DNA of 64,000 nt from Kineosporia succinea (GTDB lineage Bacteria; Actinomycetota; Actinomycetes; Actinomycetales; Kineosporiaceae). How positions within the stretch are numbered: the first letter of the stretch is position 1; each line of letters starts with the position of its first letter. This document shows, piece by piece, positions 9,807 through 18,254 of the stretch. The translations under genes and the position numbers were made by a program. The notes under the pieces are model-generated. The model had not been told where the DNA came from. It ran no database searches and worked only from the letters and a program-made list of their open reading frames with translations. The stretch is taken from NCBI RefSeq assembly GCF_030811555.1, contig NZ_JAUSQZ010000001.1, forward strand, positions 2,539,241 to 2,603,240, given 5' to 3'.

Positions 9807-9858
9807 CAAATGGGGGACGTGGTGGTCTCGGCGACCACCACGTCCCCCATTTGTTTTA
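9807..9858 (+). terminator. Strong intrinsic terminator of the glucanase cluster
   Basis: A perfect 21-bp stem (9807-9827 with 9833-9853), loop TCGGC, is followed by TTTTA. It begins 14 bases after the stop codon. Confidence 0.92.
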
Positions 9859-10168
9859 GGTGACCAGGTGGTAATGATCCATTCAGCCGGATGGCCTCGT
9901 CGAGCGTTCGTCCCGATCTCCGGCAGCTGCGCTTTCCGGGTGACCACGAGCGCGCCCGATCGGGTGGCCCGGGTTGCCGTCAAATGACGCCGAGATCAAG
10001 AGAAACCTGGTACGCGCGCAAGTTCTCGATCTTTCTTGCGACGGCGCTGTGTGGTTCTGCGGCCAGGGGGCTGGACGCGTTTGCGCAGGTTGGAGCCACC
10101 TACGCCTGCGTACTGTGAGGCTTTCCGGGGTTAGTGCCTACTGAAAGTAAATGGCCTGATTCTCTGCT
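9859..10168. other. Gene-free stretch before the first surface-protein leader
   Basis: About 310 bp with no recognisable gene. A 75-codon + strand open frame (9891-10118) has no RBS and no protein-like composition. This region should contain the promoter for the leader at 10169, but I cannot place -35/-10 boxes with confidence. Confidence 0.4.
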
Positions 10169-10371
10169 GTTATTCGTGATGCGTCCGACGTTCGCTGATG
10201 CGGGCGACACGTCGCGACAGGCCCATAGTCATGTCTCTGAGTAATCCTTCCCCTACATTCTGCGGTGGGTCGCAGTCGTCGATCCGTGTCTGATTCCAGT
10301 GGTCCTCTCGCAGCCACGGGTCTGGAAGCGTCCCCGCCGATGACGGGGTCGCAGAGGAAGGAACTCGCTAG
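10169..10371 (+). promoter_or_regulatory. Conserved untranslated leader, copy A
   Basis: This stretch upstream of the first Ig-like surface protein shares ordered blocks with 13519-13766 upstream of its paralogue: GTTA(T/C)TCGTGATGCGTC, TGCGGGCGAC, CTCTGAGTA, CTACA, GTGTC, and GGGGTCGCAGAGGAAGGAA next to the start codon. A hairpin GGGTC (10267-10271)/GATCC (10281-10285) with a 9-base loop is kept in both copies; where the bases differ, pairing is preserved through G-U wobble. It could be a structured 5' UTR or a promoter/operator array. I matched it to no riboswitch class I know. Confidence 0.55.
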
Positions 10372-13314
10372 ATGAATCTTCAGAGCAAAAAGGCGCGGAT
10401 CCCGATCGCCGCGCTTGGTGTGACCGCCCTCTGCTCCTCCGGGCTCGGTATCTTCGCGTCTGCGGCCCAGGCGGCCGTGTCGATCACGCTCAGCCCGGGC
10501 ACGACGTCGGTGACGACTGCGAACTACGGCGACGCAGCGGTCACCCAGGGGGCGGCCAGCTCCTTCAACATTCCTGCGCCCCTCTCCAACGCCACCTACG
10601 CCACCCGCGTGACCAGCACCGGACTCACCTCGCTCAAGGTGGTCGTCGAGAGCTTCACGCCCTCCGGGGGAGCGACGCCGGCGGACGCCTATGTCTATTA
10701 CGGGACCCGGGTGACCGGCGGAACGCTCGGCCTGGGGCCGGTTCCGGCCAGTGGCGCCGACAACGGCCCCTGGTCGCGGATCAATGCCCTGGGAGCGACG
10801 GAGGCCGACCGGACGACCGCGTCGCTGCCGCTCACCAGCGGTGCGAATGCCGACAACATCTTCTTCACCGCGCAGCAGCCGGGTACCTACAAGATGCATT
10901 TCCTGGACAGCGGTGCGCAGGCGGGCACGGACGACGACAACACCTCCCCGACCATCACTCTCACCGTGAAGGACGCGACCACGCAGTCGGCCGGCAACAC
11001 CGACGACGTCGCGCCGACGGTCACGACCAACAAGGCTTCGGTCGGTGTCGGCGACCCGATCACCGCCACGGCCGATCTGTCGGCCTGGACCCTGACGGAC
11101 TCCCGAGGCACCAGCGACGGGGCAGGCGTTCTCGGTAGCCAGCTGAACAAGCTGGTGGGTATCGGCCTCGCGGGTGCGGGGCTGGGCGCCGGGGCCAACA
11201 CGCCTACGGTCGGCACCTGGAAGGACGGCAAGAGCAGCCGCACGACGGCGGTCAATGGCACCAACGCGGCCGGGACCGTCACTGCCACGGCTACTTTCGA
11301 CCGCGACGGAGACGGCACGCCGGACGCCCTTCCCGCTGGTGCGGTAGGTACCACGGCCACCACCACGGTCGCGTCCACCGGGGTCACCTCCATCCCGAAG
11401 CTCGAGGCCACGGCAGTGACCGGCGCCGTGGTCAACGGCGCGGGGACAGTGAGTGTGAAGGCCGGCACGAAGGCCATCACCTACAAGGCCACCGTCGCCA
11501 ACTCGGGTACGGCGACCGACATCGCCAACAAGAACGTGTACTTCACGGTCGCCGGTGCGGATGCGGCCAACGTGACCACCAGCGGCACGACGGTGGACGC
11601 GGCGAACCGGATCTACTCCGCCACGACCGATGCCAGCGGTGTCGCGACCATCACGCTGACCGACAACGCCGCAACGCCCAGCACCTACACGGTGGCGGCG
11701 AGCTCGAACGGTCAGGCCTCGGGAGGGGCCGGCAACGCGGTCTCGCTGACGACCACCTACGCGGCGGCCGCAATCGACGCCGTGAAGATCACCAGCTCCT
11801 CGGCCGACCTCACCCCGACGGTCGGCACCGCGTCGGTGACGGTCAAGGGCAAGCTGGTCGACCAGTTCGGGGCCGACTACAAGCCGTCGGGCAACGACAG
11901 CCTTCAGGTCGCCGTGAGTGGCGCCGCCACGGCGAACACGCCGGTCACCGACGGGACGTTCAGCTACACCTACACGCCGACGACCCCGCCGACCGCGGGC
12001 ACTCCCCAGACGCTGACGTTCACCTATGGCGCCAAGACCGTCAATGCCGTCATCAACTGGGCGAGCTCGGCCGCTGCTGCGAGCATCACGCTCACCACGC
12101 CCGCCGACAAGGCCACGGGCCAGACGCTGCAGACGAGCGCCTCGCCGGCGAACAACGGCCTGGCGATCGCCGGCACGGTTCTCGACGCCTCCAACGCCGG
12201 CCTGGCGTTCAAGGGTGTGAAACTGACCGGTGGCGAAGGGGTCTGGTTCTCCAAGTCGGCGACCCCGGACGCTGACAGCCCGCTGGTCGAGAGCCTCGAC
12301 ACCGTGGCCAACGGTTCGGGTGCCCTGACCGGTGCCTATGTGTTCTTCACCAAGGCCGGCGAGCACAAGGTCACCGCCACGTCGGGCTCGGCCACGGCCA
12401 CGTCGACCGTCACGGTCAGCGCGCCGGTGGCGACAGCCGGCTGGAACGTCGAGATGGCCGACGCCTCGGGCGACCCGGGCTCGACGCTCATCGTGTCGGG
12501 CAAGGTGACCGACGTCTTCGGCAACGCGGTTCAGAATGCGACCGTCACCTTGAGCCAGGAGCCGACCACGATCGGGTCGCTCGCCGCCACGAACCTGACG
12601 ACGAACGCCGCCGGTGTCTTCAGCACCACGTTCGTCAGCGGTTCGAACGCCAAGGGCGATGTGGACGTGACCGCCGAGATCACCAACAATGCAGCCACTC
12701 TCACGCCCAACGCGGCGTGGAAGACGGCGGGCGTCACGCTGAAGGACGGCGTTGACAAGGTCGAGAGCACGATCGCGGTGGCGCGGGCCGAACTCACGCT
12801 CAGCTCGAGCGGCAAGCTGGTCTCGGGTCCGAAGGGGGCGTCGGCCAAGCTGTCCGGCACCTTCACGCCGAACTCCACCGTTGACATCTACGCCAAGGCC
12901 TCCGGTGAACTGGCCTACCAGTGGACGGATTCCGTGAAGACGGACGACGAGGGCGAGTGGGGTGCGGAGGTCCAGATCAACAAGTCGACCCGATTCATCG
13001 CCAAGGCCAACGGTTTGAGCAGCCCGTCGACCGAGACCCAGCTCTGGGCCGACGTCATCCTGACCGCGAAGGCGCTGGGCAAGGGCAAGGTCGAGCTCTT
13101 CGCCAACGGCGACCCGAACGTGAAGGGCACGCTGTCCTTCTACCGCTCCATCGCCGGTACCGACCCGCTGCTCAAGAAGATCACGGCCAGCGACTTCGGT
13201 TCGGGCAAGACGATCGTGCCGCTCCCCAAGGGCGGACGCTCGGTCTACGTGGTCTACAAGGCGCCGGGAGTCGGTGCGGCACAGAGCAAAACACTCAAGA
13301 TCACGGTCAAGTGA
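10372..13314 (+). CDS. Secreted multi-domain Ig-like surface protein A
   Basis: 980 residues from ATG at 10372 with GGAAGGAA about 10 bases upstream. Residues 1-35 form a signal peptide (basic start, then ALGVTALCSSGLGIFASAAQA). The mature protein is almost free of Cys, rich in Thr, Ala, Gly, Ser and Val, and consists of repeated bacterial Ig-like (Big/invasin-type) beta domains, visible as recurring LVDQFG and KVTDVFGNAV turns, TTNAAGVFSTTFVSGSN, and TATSGSATATSTVTV. The C-terminus (about 900-980) is a basic beta domain (LTAKALGKGKVELFANGDPNVKG, ending LKITVK). There is no LPXTG-type signal, membrane anchor or catalytic motif. The size, repeats and duplicated strong-looking expression unit suggest an abundant surface-layer-like or adhesive protein; this is inference. 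Copy B lies immediately downstream. Confidence 0.85.
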   Translation: MNLQSKKARIPIAALGVTALCSSGLGIFASAAQAAVSITLSPGTTSVTTANYGDAAVTQGAASSFNIPAPLSNATYATRVTSTGLTSLKVVVESFTPSGGATPADAYVYYGTRVTGGTLGLGPVPASGADNGPWSRINALGATEADRTTASLPLTSGANADNIFFTAQQPGTYKMHFLDSGAQAGTDDDNTSPTITLTVKDATTQSAGNTDDVAPTVTTNKASVGVGDPITATADLSAWTLTDSRGTSDGAGVLGSQLNKLVGIGLAGAGLGAGANTPTVGTWKDGKSSRTTAVNGTNAAGTVTATATFDRDGDGTPDALPAGAVGTTATTTVASTGVTSIPKLEATAVTGAVVNGAGTVSVKAGTKAITYKATVANSGTATDIANKNVYFTVAGADAANVTTSGTTVDAANRIYSATTDASGVATITLTDNAATPSTYTVAASSNGQASGGAGNAVSLTTTYAAAAIDAVKITSSSADLTPTVGTASVTVKGKLVDQFGADYKPSGNDSLQVAVSGAATANTPVTDGTFSYTYTPTTPPTAGTPQTLTFTYGAKTVNAVINWASSAAAASITLTTPADKATGQTLQTSASPANNGLAIAGTVLDASNAGLAFKGVKLTGGEGVWFSKSATPDADSPLVESLDTVANGSGALTGAYVFFTKAGEHKVTATSGSATATSTVTVSAPVATAGWNVEMADASGDPGSTLIVSGKVTDVFGNAVQNATVTLSQEPTTIGSLAATNLTTNAAGVFSTTFVSGSNAKGDVDVTAEITNNAATLTPNAAWKTAGVTLKDGVDKVESTIAVARAELTLSSSGKLVSGPKGASAKLSGTFTPNSTVDIYAKASGELAYQWTDSVKTDDEGEWGAEVQINKSTRFIAKANGLSSPSTETQLWADVILTAKALGKGKVELFANGDPNVKGTLSFYRSIAGTDPLLKKITASDFGSGKTIVPLPKGGRSVYVVYKAPGVGAAQSKTLKITVK

Positions 13315-13346
13315 GCCCGTCGCCCACCTGATCTGACCTGAACCGG

Positions 13347-13385
13347 CGAAAGGCCGGCACTCCCTTCGGGGGTGCCGGCCTTTCG
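13347..13385 (+). terminator. Terminator of surface protein A
   Basis: An 18-bp stem (13347-13364 with 13368-13385, one G-U pair), loop TTC, followed by CTGTTTGTTC. Its core GGCCGGCA...GGTGCCGGCC and the preceding CACCTGATCTGAC recur after the paralogue. Confidence 0.9.
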
Positions 13386-13518
13386 CTGTTTGTTCACGAC
13401 GACGCGCTCATTCGGATCTTGACAGGTTTACACTGCGTCATCCTGGCTGTAGCCAGGGCGAGTGATCCACTCTGTCCCCTTTTGATCGAGCTGGGGCCGT
13501 AAAAGCCGCTTACTCGGC

Positions 13519-13766
13519 GTTACTCGTGATGCGTCTGGCCTCTACCGGTGCGGGCGACTCGCCGAGACAGTCCCAAGCCTTACCTCTGAGTAGTCATGTG
13601 GCTACAGTACGTGGCGGGTCGCAGACATCGACCCGTGTCATCTGTAGTGCTCGGAGCCTGCCGATCCGCCGCGACTCACGTCGCGGGTGGTTGGACGGGT
13701 ACTCGGGGTCACGGGTCAAAACGCGGTCTCCACTGGGGTGGGGTCGCAGAGGAAGGAACTCGCTGA
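13519..13766 (+). promoter_or_regulatory. Conserved untranslated leader, copy B
   Basis: Counterpart of 10169-10371, about 45 bases longer because of an insertion in its 3' half. The equivalent hairpin is CGGGTC (13615-13620)/GACCCG (13630-13635) with a 9-base loop. The gene-proximal block GGGGTCGCAGAGGAAGGAA is identical to copy A and contains the RBS. The block GGGTCGCAG thus occurs twice within each leader. The gap 13386-13518 upstream contains no gene and should hold the promoter. Confidence 0.55.
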
Positions 13767-16700
13767 ATGAAGCTCCAAGGCAAGAAGGTGCGGCTTCCGA
13801 TCGCCGCGTTGGGCGTGACGGCGCTCTGCACGGGTGGCGTGGGCATCTTCGCCGCGCCGGCTTTCGCCGCGACGGAGATCGCGCTGAACAGCGGCGCGAG
13901 CTCGATCGCGGTCGGTAACTTCGGCACCTCGGCGACTGAGACCGCCAACGCTGCTTACGCGCTGAAGGTCGGCGAAAGCTCCGTGGCCAACACCGTGCTG
14001 GCCGTCACGGACGCCCCCGACGGTGGTCGCCTCTCCTACGAGAAGGTCGCCGCCAACGGCGCCGCCACGGCCAACGGCTTCACCAACGTCGGTGACGTGC
14101 GCACCGCCGAGGTGCAGGAGCTGTACTTCGACGCCACGCCGGACACCGGCAGCTACGTGGTGAACCTCGGTAGCACGACGACCGACCCGATCCTCGGCTA
14201 CACGGCCGCTGACCTGCAGGCCGCGCTGCGCACCGAGTGGGCGGGCAACACGGGCATCACCGTGACCGGCTCGGGCACCTCGGTTTCGCCGTTCCGGATC
14301 ACCTTCGGCGGGACCCTTGCGGGCACCAACTACGCGCAGATCACCATCACGAAGACGGGCCTGGCCGATGGCGCCACGCCGGTCAACGAGACGATCAGCA
14401 CCGCCACCAACGGCTCGGTCAACACCAACGGCTACTCCTCGACCGGCACGCTGGCCAACAGCGACTACGTGTACGTGACGGGTACCGTCCCCGGCACCTA
14501 CAAGTTCCGCATCTTCCAGGACACCAACGCCAACAACGTCTTCGACTCGGCCGACGAGCGCAGCACCTCGCTCGTGACGCTGAACGTCTACGACACCAAC
14601 GGCGCGACCGTCGCCACGGGCGACGACGTCAACCCGACCTTCACGACGACCTCCCCGGTCGGCGCGGGCGACGCCATCTCCGCCGAGGTCGGCTTCAGCA
14701 AGAGCCTTTCGCTGTCCGACGCCCGCGGCAGCGTGGCCGAGAACAGCCTGATCAACCAGCTCGCCGGTCTGACCTGGATCGACGTGACGGCGGGCGCGGG
14801 CGTCGGTGCGATGTCCAACCAGCACCCGACCGTGGCGAGCGGCAAGCTCTCCTACTCGGTGGGCACCCCGAACGCGGCCGGCACGGTCACGCTCAAGGGT
14901 CTGCTGCAGAGCGCCACCCCGGCGAACCCGGCCGCCTACCCGACCACCGGTTCGAAGGCCGTCACGGTCACCTCGAACAGCGTCGCGGCGCTGACCCCGG
15001 CCGTCACCAAGGTCGAGGGCTCGGTCATCGGCTCCGGCAGCACGGCCACGGTCAAGACCGGCACCTCCTCGGTGGAGTACACCGCCACGGCGGTGGACAA
15101 CAGCGTTCCGGCCAAGCCGGTCGCCGGTGCCAAGATCACCTTCACGCTGAGCGGTAGCGACGCGAACGTCGCCAAGCTGTCGGCCGACGGTGTGGCCGTC
15201 AACACCGCGGGCACCACCAAGGTCTACACCGCGACCACCAACGCCGCCGGTGTGGCCACCCTCAAGGTGACCTCCAGCGACACGACCGCCGGGTTCGCCT
15301 ACGACGTGTCGGCTGCGTCGAACAGCCAGTCGGGCAGCATCACCACCACCTACGCCGCGGCCACGATCGACAAGGTCGTGACCACGAGCACCTCGGCCGA
15401 GCTCACCCCGGCCGTCGGCGCTGCCAGCGTCGCGCTCAAGGGCAAGCTGGTGGACCAGTTCGGCGGGGCGTTCGTGCCCAGCTCGAGCACCACGCAGCAG
15501 GTCACCGTCACGATCACCGGCGGCCCGTACTACGCCCCGGTCTCGAACACGGGCACCTTCTCGTACGACTACAAGCCGGCCACCGCCGCGACCGCCGGTG
15601 ACACCACGCCGTTCACGCTCACCTACAACGGTGTGTCGACGACCGGCGAGCAGATCCAGTGGGCCAGCACCGCTGCCGCCTCGAAGATCAACCTGACGGC
15701 CCCGGCCGACGCCGCGAAGGACCTGCTGCTGCAGGACAACACGGCCCCGGACGCGACCCAGATCAGCGCCTTCGGTAACACGGCCGGTCAGCTGGCCGGC
15801 ACCGTGCTCGGTGCGGACAACGCCGCTCTCGCCTACAAGAGCGTCACGTTCACCGGTGGCGAGGGCGTGTGGTTCGCGACCTCCGGCACCCCGGACGCCA
15901 CGCACCCGCTGAAGGACTCGATCACCCTCGTCTCCGACGCCTCCGGCGTCGTCAGCGGCGGGTACGTCTTCTTCACCAAGGCCGGCGAGCAGAAGGTCAC
16001 CGCGACCTCCGGCTCCACCACGGTCACCTCCACCGTCACGGTGAAGGACGCGGCTACCGCTCAGGCCTACAACGTCACGATCAACGACGTGTCCGGCGCG
16101 CCGGGCTCGACCCTGATCGTCACCGGCAAGGTCACCGACATCTTCGGCAACGCGGTTCCCGAGGCCTTCGTCAACCTGACCCAGAGCGCCGCCGGTGTGG
16201 GTGCTCTCGGCAACTCCAGCCCGCGGACCAACGCCGCCGGTGTCTTCAGCACCACCTACGTCAGTGGCTCGAACTCCAGCGGCGACGTCGACCTGACGGC
16301 CACGCTGGACAACCCCACCGCGCTGACGGCGGACGCCGCCTACAAGACGGCCGGCATCACCCTGGCCGACGGCAAGAAGACGGCCACCGGCTCGATCTCG
16401 ATCGCCAAGACCGACCTGACCATCGCCGTGACCGGCAAGGTCACCGCGGGTGGCAGCGGCGCCAACACGAAGATCTCGGGCAAGTTCCTGCCGAGCACCT
16501 CGGTCGACATCTACTCCAAGGCGGCCGGCGAGCGTGCGTACACGCTGCTCGACTCGGTGAAGACCAACGCCGCGGGTAGCTACAGCCTGACCGACCGCAT
16601 CACGAAGTCGACCTTCTTCCTCGCGAAGTCGAACGGCCAGAGCAGCGGTTCGAAGGCCACGCAGGTCTCCTCGAAGGTCAGCCTGACCGCCAAGGCGCTG

Positions 16701-16922
16701 GGCAAGGGCAAGGTCAAGCTCTCGGCCAACGGTGACCCCAACGTGAAGGCGACCCTGACCTTCTACAACGGCACCAAGGTCCTGAAGAAGATCACGTCCA
16801 ACGCCGCCGGCGTCGGCAGCGCGACGGTCACCCTGCCCAAGGGCAAGAAGACCGTCAAGGTGACCTTCAAGGCCCCGGGCACCAACCAGGGTCAGAAGAC
16901 CATCTCCGTCACCGTCAAGTGA
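13767..16922 (+). CDS. Secreted multi-domain Ig-like surface protein B
   Basis: 1051 residues from ATG at 13767, a paralogue of the preceding gene. Both signal peptides share PIAALGVTALC, and order and spacing of the domains match to the C-terminus (LTAKALGKGKVKLSANGDPNVKA, ending ISVTVK). It is about 70 residues longer, mainly from an extra segment near residues 130-210 (AADLQAALRTEW region) before the shared VPGTYKFRIFQD portion. Composition is again Thr/Ala/Gly/Ser-rich with no Cys after the signal peptide and no anchoring signal. Codon use is very strongly C/G-ended (ACC, GGC, AAG), more uniform than in copy A, which would fit high expression. It probably acts at the cell surface or in the matrix; no enzymatic motif is visible. 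Confidence 0.85.
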   Translation: MKLQGKKVRLPIAALGVTALCTGGVGIFAAPAFAATEIALNSGASSIAVGNFGTSATETANAAYALKVGESSVANTVLAVTDAPDGGRLSYEKVAANGAATANGFTNVGDVRTAEVQELYFDATPDTGSYVVNLGSTTTDPILGYTAADLQAALRTEWAGNTGITVTGSGTSVSPFRITFGGTLAGTNYAQITITKTGLADGATPVNETISTATNGSVNTNGYSSTGTLANSDYVYVTGTVPGTYKFRIFQDTNANNVFDSADERSTSLVTLNVYDTNGATVATGDDVNPTFTTTSPVGAGDAISAEVGFSKSLSLSDARGSVAENSLINQLAGLTWIDVTAGAGVGAMSNQHPTVASGKLSYSVGTPNAAGTVTLKGLLQSATPANPAAYPTTGSKAVTVTSNSVAALTPAVTKVEGSVIGSGSTATVKTGTSSVEYTATAVDNSVPAKPVAGAKITFTLSGSDANVAKLSADGVAVNTAGTTKVYTATTNAAGVATLKVTSSDTTAGFAYDVSAASNSQSGSITTTYAAATIDKVVTTSTSAELTPAVGAASVALKGKLVDQFGGAFVPSSSTTQQVTVTITGGPYYAPVSNTGTFSYDYKPATAATAGDTTPFTLTYNGVSTTGEQIQWASTAAASKINLTAPADAAKDLLLQDNTAPDATQISAFGNTAGQLAGTVLGADNAALAYKSVTFTGGEGVWFATSGTPDATHPLKDSITLVSDASGVVSGGYVFFTKAGEQKVTATSGSTTVTSTVTVKDAATAQAYNVTINDVSGAPGSTLIVTGKVTDIFGNAVPEAFVNLTQSAAGVGALGNSSPRTNAAGVFSTTYVSGSNSSGDVDLTATLDNPTALTADAAYKTAGITLADGKKTATGSISIAKTDLTIAVTGKVTAGGSGANTKISGKFLPSTSVDIYSKAAGERAYTLLDSVKTNAAGSYSLTDRITKSTFFLAKSNGQSSGSKATQVSSKVSLTAKALGKGKVKLSANGDPNVKATLTFYNGTKVLKKITSNAAGVGSATVTLPKGKKTVKVTFKAPGTNQGQKTISVTVK

Positions 16923-16969
16923 ATCTGAGGGCATCGTCCCTGGCCAGAAACACCTGATCTGACAACGGC

Positions 16970-17006
16970 GAAGGGCCGGCATCCCGTGAGGGGGTGCCGG
17001 CCCTTC
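16970..17006 (+). terminator. Terminator of surface protein B
   Basis: GAAGGGCCGGCATCCC (16970-16985) pairs with GGGGTGCCGGCCCTTC (16991-17006) with one G-U pair. It is related in sequence to the terminator at 13347-13385. Confidence 0.85.
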
Positions 17007-17366
17007 TGCCTGCCCGGCGGCTGTCCGGACCGTTGGCGCCTGTCTTCCGCTGCGCCGTCCGGGTGGAGCCTGCGCAAACCCTCAAGATCGCCACTGGGCA
17101 GCCTCGGTATGAGCGCACGCCGGGACCTTCATCCGTGTGGACGCGCGGATGAGTCAGGAACGTCCGCCATCGTCCGTTCCCGACTCGGCCGATCGGGTCC
17201 GCTCGACCGACACAGCGTCACCGATAGTCCCTGCGCCGCAGTGTGGTTCACCCGTCCGGCAGATCCCGCCGTCACCGAACCTCGGCAACTCTCAAGTAAC
17301 GGGCCGTGACCGCGTCGCCCGGACGGCAGGCGGCCTTGCAGTCGCCTTGAGGGTGAAGAGGTCCTG
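17007..17366. other. Gene-free stretch before the protease gene
   Basis: About 360 bp with no convincing coding frame, repeat or clear promoter. It separates the surface-protein unit from the secreted protease. Confidence 0.4.
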
Positions 17367-18104
17367 GTGCTCGGAAGGGTTCGCCTGGCTGCGGCCGCTC
17401 TGATCGTGCTGGCGATGATCGCGACCCCGACCGCAGCCGTCGCCAAGAGCCGGGTCACCCCCTACGAGCTGATGAAAGTCCAGCTGCACAGCGGCAAGAC
17501 GATCGCCGCGCGCTGGAACCCCTGCCAGAGCGCCATCACCTACCGCGTCAACTTCAGCGGCCTGCCCAAGGCCAAGCGCGCCGGCATGCTCAAGACCGTC
17601 AAGACCTCGTTCGCCAAGCTGGGCCAGGCCACGGGCATGACCTACAGCTACAGGGGCCAGACCACGTTCGTGCCGCAGCAGGGCAACCTCACCGAGCAGC
17701 CGGCCGAGATCGTGGTGGCGGCGGTCAGCAAGAGCAGGACCGACTTCCCGATGAGCGACAACTCGCTGGGCTACGGGGGAGTGCTGTGGTCGACCTGGTA
17801 CGGCAAACCGGGTGAAGATGCGGCCGTGATGCGGGGTTACGTGATTCTCGAGGCGAAGGCCATCCAGAAGCTCAAGGGCGGCTGGGGGTCCGGTCAGCGT
17901 CAGAGCAACGTGATCCTGCACGAACTCGGGCACGCGAGCGGTCTCGGGCACGCCGAGAGCCGCCGGTCGCAGATGTACCCGACCCTGACGAGTACCTCGC
18001 CCAGCGGCTATGCGGCGGGTGACCTCGCAGGTCTGGCGAAGGTGGGCGAAAGGGCCGGGTGCATCGCCGTTCCCGGTTCGCTCAGCGTGCGCGACCTGCG
18101 CTGA
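17367..18104 (+). CDS. Secreted metzincin-like zinc metalloprotease
   Basis: 245 residues from GTG at 17367. Residues 1-26 are a signal peptide (RVRLAAAALIVLAMIATPTAAVA). The catalytic zinc motif HELGHASGLGH lies at 185-195 (His185, Glu186, His189, His195), with a downstream Met203 in SQMYP that suits the metzincin Met-turn. The domain before it (about 45-180) would be the N-terminal half of a matrixin-like fold, with a WNPCQSAITYRVN start seen in small actinobacterial secreted peptidases. Two Cys (53 and one near the C-terminus, RAGCIAV) could form a disulphide. The substrate is unknown; its place next to two large surface proteins and the chemotaxis operon does not settle this. Unlike its neighbours it stands alone. 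Confidence 0.85.
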   Translation: MLGRVRLAAAALIVLAMIATPTAAVAKSRVTPYELMKVQLHSGKTIAARWNPCQSAITYRVNFSGLPKAKRAGMLKTVKTSFAKLGQATGMTYSYRGQTTFVPQQGNLTEQPAEIVVAAVSKSRTDFPMSDNSLGYGGVLWSTWYGKPGEDAAVMRGYVILEAKAIQKLKGGWGSGQRQSNVILHELGHASGLGHAESRRSQMYPTLTSTSPSGYAAGDLAGLAKVGERAGCIAVPGSLSVRDLR

Positions 18105-18254
18105 GCACCCAAGCTGAAGGCGAGACGACTGCGGCCGCCGCGACCCGCGTCCTCCATTTCGATCTGCCTGCTCAATGCGTGCTCAAGAGTGAACCGCACT
18201 CGGCCGATGCAAAGTCAACGTCCGGACCATGCGGTTGTTCTTGAAGGAGAGTCG

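Noticed and set aside
9891-10118. 75-codon + strand frame between the glucanase terminator and the first leader
   Set aside because: No RBS, no recognisable composition, and no partner at the equivalent place before the paralogous gene.
10169-10371. A known riboswitch (c-di-GMP GEMM, c-di-AMP ydaO, TPP) in the surface-protein leader
   Set aside because: I looked for the conserved cores of these classes and do not see them; only the two-copy conservation is supported.
13716-16982. A 1088-codon open frame on the - strand opposite surface protein B
   Set aside because: Composition is typical of antisense frames in high-GC genes; the + strand frame has a signal peptide, RBS, leader and terminator.
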